The notes beneath the pieces were generated by a model. The model worked only from the letters and a program-made list of their open reading frames with translations, ran no database searches and was not told where the DNA came from. A program made the translations under genes and the position numbers. Below, piece after piece: positions 55,808 through 64,000 of a stretch of DNA of 64,000 bases. The stretch is from Galerina marginata (lineage: Eukaryota; Basidiomycota; Agaricomycetes; Agaricales; Galerinaceae): the NCBI GenBank assembly GCA_023014335.1, contig JAECYW010000009.1, positions 682,001 through 746,000 on the forward strand, given 5' to 3'. Each line of letters begins with the position of its first letter. Position 1 is the first letter of the stretch.

Positions 55808-56883
55808 TTAGTGATAGGCGGAGAAGGCGTTTGAGAGGCCAAATCTCTTCATGATACGGCCAGCATGTCGAGCGTACAAAAGTTGATTTCCCTGAGCAGC
55901 TGAGCCCTTCACGATCCTGCAGAATTTCGACGAGGTACTCGAGGTGGGGGAAGGAGAAGAGGTGCTAGCTGTTGTAGTAGGAGGTGATGTGGTATTGCCA
56001 GAGGTAGGGCCGTTATTAACGGTAGCATCTCCGGAGATAAAGCTGGCAATGGGAGGACCAGGGAAGGTGTAGGTAAAGCCAGGGTTGTAAACGTCGGGCG
56101 TGTAGACGCCAGGATCTGTGTCGCTGTATGCACCTGGAAGGCTGACGAGCTCACTCGCCTGGGGAGCACCAGTCTGATCACCGCCCACACGGAGTTGGCT
56201 GCAAGAGGGATAGAACTCGGCGCCACCCTCACTGACGGCAATTTGCAGAGCAATGATTTCATGACGAATAAGATAATTTCCGGGAGCTAAGTTCCTAGGA
56301 ATGGATGCATTTGCTACTGCGCCCGCAGCTGAAGAAAATTGAAGGATCAGACAAATTTTAAAAATTAAAAAAAAGGAAAGGAAAGCAGACGCACCAACAT
56401 TGGCTAGGTACCAGGTGGAGGCGCTCATCATACCATCTTGCTGAATCTTGAACCACTTTGCCTGCGTAATATCGAACTCGTTGCAAGCCTTCGTCCCACA
56501 ATTAGCCATGTAGGTCAGCATCGGTCCAGTAGTATGAGGCCACTCAAAATGCCGCCCAGATCAGTCCGGAAGAAAAACCGGCGGTCAAAAAGACGTACAT
56601 TACCGAGACCACCACCCCGCCAGTCAAAGGTAACAACATCCCCTGGATTCGCATCCGCTACCAGAGATCCCGGTGTTGAGTTTTGGCCACATGTTAAAGA
56701 CGGGTTTGTAGCACCCTTGACAGGATCTTGAGTGGAAATTTCTCGAATGACGCTAGCCGCCGTGGTTGCTCCAGGTAGGTTGCCTGTATATGTCTGTGTA
56801 TTGACGCCAAGTTTCCAAACAAAGCCATGGGCGGAAACGTGCGCTGCTTGCAGGAGGGGTAAGAGTAGGTATTTGATCTTCAT
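55808..56883 (-). CDS. AA9 lytic polysaccharide monooxygenase
   Basis: Three exons: 56599-56883, 56395-56542 and 55808-56328. They join in phase to 317 aa. The signal peptide (18 aa, ending VSA) leaves an N-terminal histidine (HGFVWKLG), which with H98 in WPHTTGPM forms the copper histidine brace. H167 (LIRHEIIALQ) and the axial Y184 (GAEFYPSC) complete the site. The enzyme oxidatively cleaves cellulose or related beta-glucans outside the cell. The usual Gln two residues before the axial Tyr is Glu here. The C-terminal extension (about 255-317) is Ser/Thr/Pro-rich and ends basic (RHAGRIMKRF), with no CBM1. Exon 2 uses a GAG acceptor, supported by the conserved motif it creates. Confidence 0.92.
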
Positions 56884-59863
56884 AGCGATTAATGGATAGG
56901 CGGAAGAATTCAGGAAGATACAACAATCGCAAGGCGACTAGAGCGTCTGTAGAAAAACTCGTCTACACGAGCAACTTGAAGAGGATTGGAGGATGAAAAG
57001 TATATCGCAACTTGCAAGCACACTCCCTTTTGTTGTGCCTGGAGGGCACCTCATGTTGTGCTCCACCAGCGTGGATGCTCACCCGTTTCACGATGTAAAG
57101 CGCAGTACAGTGCATCTAACTGGCAGTGAGCACTCCAGCCAATGACTTGCCCGTTGTGCGTGTGTTGAGGATAGTGCATCCAAAGGTAGCTTGATGTATT
57201 AATCACTGATCCGAGTTTTGATGCAGACGATGGCGCACACTGGTACTGTTTCTAGCTAGCCTAGGAATTCTATTGCTCTCTCTGCTGGCACCTCAGATGG
57301 TTTAACTCGTAATTGCGATCAACCATTCAATATTGTCTATAAACCATTCTGCGGGCACGGAGGCGGGATTTTGTCATAGATGAAATTTATGATTGGATTC
57401 CCGATAACCGGTTTTGAGTTTAACCAGATGGCGCAAAAGGACGGGCGCTGTGATCTGTCAAAAGCCATTAAGTATCAGTCGCGCCTGGCCACTAGAATTA
57501 TTCGAAAGGAGGCCGGTGAGAACCACGGATTTGTACGCGTTTCTTCACAACCGCATAGCAATGACCAGCATAAGCACACCTGGTCTTTTTCTCGCCTTTG
57601 GGCCAAGCTTTTTTGACCATGACTGACTCGGAAACGCCTACCTTCCACAAAGGTGTCGGCTTTCATCAGGCGTAAATTGCAGCTTACAAAGTGAGAATGG
57701 AACCCCTGGCTTGCTTAACGAACGAAGTTCCAGAAGGAAACAGGCGCAGGAATAATCGACCAAAGACCGGATGGGAATCGGGATGATGTTCAGTTCGGAG
57801 AAATTTGGCAAAGAGTGATACTTACTGGAGAACCTCGTCGAGACCGGTGCATTCCTATCCCACCAGCGTAAATTGGCCGGCTGGATTTTCGAGCGTTCTA
57901 AGAGCTCCAAGGGGTCCGGGCTTTCAACGAGCGGAGGAACGGGAGGAATCCATGCAGTGTCGGCGTGATCGTATTTATGGGTCTAGAGGCATCATATCAA
58001 ACCCGAGTAATTCTGCGAGATGTGGGCCTCCGGCAAGTCTGTTTTCGTGGCGCCCAACGAATATTTCCTTGCACTTTTCAGAGGGGTGGCCTTTCTGGCA
58101 TTTACATTTATCAAGGACACATTTAGGCAACAGCGGAGCTTGTCTTATTAAACGGCTCTGAGAAATGTTGTTATAGATCTCGTGAGTTGGAAAGGAAATC
58201 CGGCTTGATTCAGTCGAATGTGACTTGCGAAAAAAAGCGAGGGGTACACAATGGTCGACACTGACACCCAGCATAAACCTCACATGGAAGACGTTAAGCT
58301 AACAATTCGTCGACGATTTCTTGTCGAACCTCGGAGTTGCACGGTTGGGACACGAGGTCATGGCTCAGCGACGCAGAAACTAGCCAGTCCTCTTCCTCGT
58401 GTCCAGCTGTATAAAGCCATGGCTGAGTGTTCTTGGGTCCGGAGAAGGCATTGACGGTGCAGGAAATAAAGGAAAAAGCCTCCTGGACGACCGCAATAAA
58501 TACCAGTAGTAAGAAAGGTCAGAACCAAGCGCGACGATACAGCAACATCGACAATTTACTGGGAGGAGGCGAGTATGGAAGCAGAAAAAGAGACGCCTAG
58601 ACCGCGAGACCGGGAGACACTCCATAAGAAATTTGAGGGAAACAGATTTCCATACCCATAGCGAAATATTCAAACGACAAGCGTGGACACTGGAAGGAAC
58701 ATCTGCAAACGCGTTCTGGCCCAGTAGTAGCCTCCGGCTCAGTAGTCCCGGGTAGTGCCGAAAGGACTACATAGGACTCCGTAGAATTTGTTCTACTCTG
58801 TAGCACTGATAGCGATGCTCGTCCTATCATAGCATTCCAAAAAATTTAGTCCCTATGTAGCATCCATCGTCCTACTGGTGCTCTATAGAACGTACATTCT
58901 TCTCTCGACATTCACATGTGACAACCGAGCGCTGACAAGCCCGAGCGAGAATAAAAACCCTCACACCTTGTCGAATTTCCTTTCGCTTCTCTTTTCCCCC
59001 CACTTCCCACTGCCCTGTCTTTTCTCTCCATTCTCCTCCGTGAGTTTTCTTCATTTTGACTCAACCTGCTCTCACTGACTCACACATTAAATCATAGGCA
59101 CATACAGCTGTCAGCACCTTCGGGTCTTTCAGGTCCTTTCAATCTCTTCAATGTTGGTCATTGGTTGTCGCTAAGCGCGAAGCACTCGGTATGCTGTCTT
59201 CTCGTTGGGTCATTTTTTAAAGGGTCTAATCGTATGCAAATAGATTATTTAGACGGCACTCCACTTATGACTGTAGATGGTCGTCGCGAGGTCAATGTTG
59301 GATAATGGCAAGGCATGCCATCTGTAATTAAGCTGTATACTAAGTAGTTTAATGTGCTCACTGCACCCAACGACGCCTAGTGCAAATATATTATACATCT
59401 GTAATGTTGCCCCAAATGTGAAACGTGAATATCCTGACTGGTACAAGAGAATGTGATTGTTCATGATGCCTGGGCTAACCGGGAGCCAAGCGGCATGCCA
59501 GGAAGCGATTCACTATCAAGCTATCCGTACTACGGCTTACTACGGTCCTACCATCCTACGTCACTATCAGACTATATTGCCGCCAGTAGTGAACATCCTT
59601 TCTACAGGTTACTATCATAGTGGGGGGGGTTGCTACTGAAATACGGTCCTATTTGTGCTATATAGGCCTCATAGGAACGGGGTGTTTTGCAGATGAATGT
59701 CTGACAAGAGCGTGAGAATAAAACATCGCAAGGGACGTGTAACCTTAACCACGAAGTATTACCTAATCTGCCACGTCTGGAAAAGTTGTGAGGTGGCGAG
59801 TACCGCACTCTTTCTGTTTCCAACTTTCACAATCCTCCTCCGCTCCTTCGTCCTTTCTCGAAC
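56884..59863. other. Long intergenic stretch, nothing convincing
   Basis: Contains the AA9 promoter and, at the right end, the Sec61 promoter (59.8 kb). Frames of 60-118 codons around 57.4-58.8 kb overlap one another on both strands and show no domains. Imperfect inverted repeats occur near 58720-58860 and 59490-59640 (repeated ACTATC/TAGTGG-like units), but I could not define an element. Confidence 0.35.
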
Positions 59864-61763
59864 ATGAGCGGGTGTAAGTCTCCTTTTCTCTTATATCCCC
59901 TCGAATGAAGCTCACAAGTCTCCAAAAGTCCGGTTCCTCAATCTCGTCCGGCCTTTCCTCCCCATTTTGCCAGAAGTCTCATCACCAGATCGTAAAGTAC
60001 GCTTCTCTCCTCTAAAAACCCCTCAAAACACCGCTAAAGCCTCCAATTCCAGGTTCCTTTCAACCAAAAAGTACTATGGACAGCGGTGACGCTGCTTATT
60101 TTCCTGGTGTGCTCGCAAGTGCCCCTGTACGGTATCATGTCGTCAGACTCGTCCGACCCGCTCTACTGGATGCGCGTCATCCTTGCCTCGAATCGTGGAA
60201 CGCTTATGGAGCTTGGGATTACGCCGATTATTACCTCGGGCATGATCATGCAGCTGCTTGCGGGTGCGAACCTCATCGATGTGGACTTTAGTCTCAAGGA
60301 GGATCGGGCTTTGTTCAGTGGTGCTCAGAAACGTGAGTTTTTGTCTTTAGGTTGTTTGCAGTATCTATTCCGACGTGGCACAATTCTTTCCTACGTGCTG
60401 TCTTCATGACACGTCTCGGATCATCATTAAACTCACACGACTACGTTTTACTAACCCACCTACTCCACCCAGTCTTCGCCCTCATCATCGCCCTCGGCCA
60501 AGCCACAGTCTACGTCCTCACCGGTCTCTACGGCCAACCCAAAGACCTCGGCGCCGGCGTCTGCCTCCTCCTCATCATCCAACTCATCGTCGCCGCGCTC
60601 ATCGTCATCCTCCTCGACGAGCTCCTCCAAAAAGGGTACGGCCTCGGGTCCGGCATCAACCTCTTCATCGCCACCAACATCTGCGAGTCCATCGTCTGGA
60701 AAGCGTTCTCCCCGACCACGGTGAACATCGGGCGCGGGTCCGAGTTCGAAGGCGCCATCGTCGCGATGTTCCATCTGCTCTTCACGTGGCATGATAAAGG
60801 CCGTGCGTTGAGAGAGGCGTTTTGGAGGGAGAGGCTGCCGAATGTGATGAGCTTGATCTCGACGGTTGTTATTTTTGCGGTGGTTATTTATTTGCAGGGG
60901 TTTAGGATTGAGATCCCGGTGAAGAGCAATAGGTTTAGGGGACAGAGGGGGACGTACCCGATCAAGCTGTTTTATACTTCGAATATGCCTATTATGCTGC
61001 AGTCGGCGCTCACGTCGAACGTGTTCATCGTCTCTCAGATGCTCGCGGGGCGGTTCCCTACTAATCTATTTGTCAAGATCCTTGGTATCTGGGAGGTACG
61101 TTTTTTTCGCTGCCTTTTTTCGTATTGTTTGGGTATCTGACGTTATTTTGTGTCACAGCCTTTGGAAGACTCTCCTCAGCTCCGCGCGACGGGTGGTATC
61201 GCGTACTACATGTCCCCGCCTCACACGATCAAAGAAGCCATCCTCGATCCCATCCACACCGCAATTTACATCACCTTCATGCTCTCCGCCTGCGCTCTCT
61301 TCTCCAAGACCTGGATCGAAATCTCCGGCTCGGGCCCTCGGGACGTCGCTAAGCAATTGAAGGACCAGCAGATGGTGCGTCACCTTCCCTACGCGCTTGG
61401 CTTTCACCTTCTAACTCGAATGCTAACTAAATTATTTCTAGGTCATGGCCGGCCATCGTGAAGGCTCGATGTACAAAGAGCTCAAACGCGTCATCCCGAC
61501 CGCCGCTGCGTTCGGCGGTGCCATCCTCGGTCTCCTGTCCGTCGCTGCTGACTTGTCAGGCGCTATTGGAAGCGGGACGGGTATCCTTATGGCTGTTACG
61601 ATCATTTATAGCTGTACGTTCTTCCGTCTGCCTTTCTTTCCTTGGTGTCGTTCCACGTTTGTGTTAACCGCCTTTTTTTTCCTTTGTTTTGAACGTAGAT
61701 TGGGAAATCGGCATGCGCGAATCAGGTGGACCCGAGATGGCTGCGTTCGGCGACCTCCTGTGA
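59864..61763 (+). CDS. SEC61: Sec61 alpha subunit of the ER protein translocon
   Basis: Seven exons: 59864-59873, 59929-59996, 60053-60332, 60473-61095, 61159-61374, 61442-61613 and 61699-61763. They join in phase to 477 aa, the usual length. The first exon encodes only MSG plus one base. Signatures: [99 protein letters not shown] and the C-terminal [21 protein letters not shown]. Ten membrane helices form the channel through which secretory and membrane proteins pass into the ER, together with Sss1 and Sbh1. Exon 4 is very GC-rich (wobble C), in line with high expression. Essential housekeeping gene. Confidence 0.97.
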
Positions 61764-63026
61764 AATGGTTATGGAGCTTTTTTGTTCCAAAATTTCGTGG
61801 ATGGTCCTGGCGTTGCGTTGCGTTTTGCAGACAAAAATGTTGGGATGTATTCGTATTCTAATCGTATTGTCGAATTGAATTATTGTTGGGAATGGAATGG
61901 AGTGGAGTGGAGGGGGTGAGGAGGGGCCAGCGGGGTCAGGGGTTGGTATTTGCTGTTGGTGTTGGTGGTAATTTATGAATGCGTGTCTGCGTCGCGATCG
62001 GTGCTCGGTGCTCGGGACTCGGGAACTGGGGAGACGGAAGTGGGAGAGCGGGAATGGGCATGGGACGGGGACGAGCGGTATCGCGCACGTTGATGACTCC
62101 GAGTTTCAGACTCGAACGAAAACAATGGGCGTTGTCTTGTCTTTGTCTTTTGTTCGTCGCTTTTCGTTCTTCGTACTGTTTTTGGTTTCGGTGTTGTGGG
62201 TTGTGGATTGTATAAATGATAAGTAATTTAATTATTCACTGCCGTGCTCGTCCACAGTTCTACCTGTGCTCTCGTTCTATGTTTTGATGCTTCACCGCCT
62301 GTTATCTCGTTCTGTGTTACGTTTGCCTAGCAACGAGAGTTTCATTTGAACAAAACGACAAATCGACAATTGAGTTTGAGCGCGTGAGCACGTGCCTTCT
62401 GCCGAACATTTGCCGGAGATTTGCAATCAACGGCGATGGCCCATGCGATGATTTGCCCTATTTGGGTGTCCACATGGCTTGTCTCCCGCTTCGATGTTCT
62501 CAATTTTTTAGCGCTCGTCTTTTCGTCAGCTCAAGTCGAGCTCAAGCCAAAGCAGACAGAGTTGCTCGAGCACCAACAGTTCTCACTAAGAATGCCGTCA
62601 TTTATCTCCGTAGTCTGTGGATGATCGCCGCCCATAACAAAAATGTCGGCATACAATGATGGAACAGCATTGGCCACTCCCGAAGCTGTGTTTCGGGATC
62701 TTCGGGGCTTCCACTCTTCGAGGCGCGGAGGCGGGGCAGGGTTGGGCTTATTCACTGGATCATTGTGTGCATTACAAACCGTCGACGGATCAGCGTCGAT
62801 CGGCTCGGGTTCTACAATTCTGCCTTATGCCGCCAGTGACCACCGCCCAAGCGTTCAACCGTGAAGCCCGAAGGGCCATTCAGGCAATGCGGCCATGCGA
62901 GGCGAGGGTCCATGCACCCCTGCTTAATTTGGTGGAAAGCGGAAGGCGGAACATGCAACACGCAGCTTGGACAATTGCGGAAGGACAATAACGAAACAAA
63001 GGCGGAGGTGAGGCATTTTTGCAGGG
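61764..63026. other. Intergenic, no gene recognised
   Basis: G-rich downstream flank of Sec61, then frames of 70-110 codons at 62.4-63.0 kb without domains. A 142-codon minus-strand frame at 62812-63240 overlaps the cupredoxin gene and is considered a chance frame. Confidence 0.35.
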
Positions 63027-63033
63027 TATAAAG
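63027..63033 (+). promoter_or_regulatory. TATA box of the cupredoxin gene
   Basis: TATAAAG about 150 bp before the ATG at 63182. Confidence 0.5.
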
Positions 63034-63181
63034 CCGTGAGGTGCAGCCTTTGTTGTGTTTGGTCATCGCCAGGTCACTTCCTTTTCCTCCTTTCTTTCTG
63101 TTCGACTGCTCGGTTAGATTAGACACGACTACGACTGCGACTACGACTTCGACTTCCACGAGACTACTACTACCCTCCAAC

Positions 63182-64000
63182 ATGATATCATCAACGATAG
63201 GCTTCGCGCTCGCCGCTCTTCCTCTCGTGCTCGGTGCCACCCTCGACGTTCAGGTCGGAGCTGGAGGCCAGCTCGTGTTCGATCCTGAGTTTGTCAATGC
63301 GAACCCCGGGGACATCGTGAGCTTCAACTTGTGAGTCCTCTTTTTATTCTCTTCCTATAGCGACGCGACGCTCAACGAGATACCGTGTTTGACAGCAACC
63401 CCAAGAACCATACCGTCACCCAGTCGACTTTCGACACGCCCTGCGTGTTCGCTTCAGGCGGCGCCGATACTGGATTGTAAGATTGAATTATTCCCTCTCC
63501 AAAATCCATCCTTCCTTACGTGTTTATGTTCGTTCTATCCCAGCACACCCGTAGCAGCCGGAACATCCCCGCTCCCCATCCGCCAATTCATCGTCCCAGC
63601 CGGCACAGCGCCGATATGGTTCTACTGCCGACAGACAGGGCACTGCGGGCAAGGCATGGTGTTCGCCATCAACCCGCCCGCCGACCCCAGCCCCAAGTCG
63701 TTCAGCGCCTTCAAGGCGCTCGCTATCGCGCAGAACGGGACCGCCGCGTCGAGTTCGGCTACTACTGCGAGTGCGACGTTCATTACACCGCCTGCGCCGC
63801 ACTGGGTCAGCGCGACCGCGACTGTGACGTATGGCGGGTCGGTTTATACCACTACGTATACCAGCTATGACGGGACACCTCGTGCGTTGTCTTCCTTCAA
63901 TGGGTTTATTCTTACTCCAATCTAATCGCCTTGTTAGCTCCCACCCCCACTGCCCAACCCATCGACCACAAGATCATCGTCGGCGCGAACGGCCAGCTAA
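63182..64000 (+). CDS. Secreted cupredoxin-domain protein (3' end outside window)
   Basis: Exons 63182-63330, 63396-63476 and 63544-63881, and a fourth from 63938 that runs off the end. All are in phase. Residues 1-18 form a signal peptide (LVLGA). A cupredoxin domain follows (about 20-130): FDPEFVNANPGDIVSFN, then H55 in NPKNHTVTQS, CVFASGG, and the ligand loop WFYCRQTGHCGQGMVF with Cys, His and Met spaced as in type 1 copper sites. A Ser/Thr/Ala-rich linker leads to a second domain that begins DHKIIVGANGQL at the window edge. This two-domain layout matches fungal extracellular serine-rich/cupredoxin proteins; their role is not established, perhaps copper binding or wall-associated redox. 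Confidence 0.85.

Noticed and set aside
59490..59660. Repeated ACTATC/TAGTGG-like motifs as a MITE
   Set aside because: Could not define matching termini or a target duplication.
60460..60792. Long antisense and shifted frames inside Sec61 exon 4
   Set aside because: Shadow frames caused by extreme wobble-position C bias of the real gene.
1..64000. CRISPR arrays, prokaryotic operons, rRNA genes
   Set aside because: Intron-rich eukaryotic genes throughout; no regularly spaced repeats or rRNA sequence seen.

Overview
The window looks like nuclear DNA of a mushroom-forming basidiomycete (Agaricomycetes). Genes are split by many introns of about 45-65 nt with GTNNGT-type donors. The families found are typical of that class: AA9 lytic polysaccharide monooxygenase, secreted heme peroxidase, DUF6533 and DUF4436 membrane proteins, F-box and BTB proteins, small secreted proteins and a PAR32-like phosphoprotein. 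All exon models were assembled by eye from splice signals, reading phase and family conservation, and need transcript support.

Layout. 0-1.1 kb: GC-rich sequence, a tRNA-like Pol III unit and a foldback MITE-like element. 1.8-3.0 kb: F-box gene (-). 4.4-5.7 kb: a seven-exon gene (-) for a secreted precursor with an acidic pro-region, dibasic sites and a cationic domain of 11-residue repeats. 6.7-8.9 kb: eight-exon secreted heme peroxidase (-). 11.2-11.7 kb: small secreted protein (-). 13.3-15.3 kb: divergent Hsp70 (+). 15.8-16.7 kb: PAR32-like protein (-). 18.9-20.3 kb: F-box protein (+). 20.8-22.3 kb: ACR3 arsenite transporter (+), convergent with an unresolved multi-exon gene (-).

23.6-43.5 kb is a locally duplicated, partly decaying accessory block. 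It holds three DUF4436 genes (A with a deletion, B and C intact), two copies of an unknown single-exon gene (one with a premature stop), a cysteine-rich secreted protein gene with a decayed relative, and duplicated upstream sequence. A dispersed repeat lies inverted at 34.4 and 44.1 kb. The 44.1-kb copy carries a CACTA-type MITE with a 3-bp target-site duplication, and the 34.4-kb copy preserves the empty site.

46.5-46.9 kb: a Kex2-processed repeat-peptide precursor with four (A/G)PDW units. 48.7-49.8 kb: BTB protein. 50.1-50.6 kb: small secreted protein (-). 53.3-55.4 kb: DUF6533 membrane protein. 55.8-56.9 kb: AA9 LPMO (-). 59.9-61.8 kb: Sec61 alpha, a conserved housekeeping gene. 63.2 kb to the end: a secreted cupredoxin protein cut by the window edge.

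Housekeeping genes (Sec61, ACR3) sit among secretome and rapidly evolving genes. The two most novel candidates are both secreted, probably dibasic-processed peptide precursors, at 4.4-5.7 kb and 46.5-46.9 kb.
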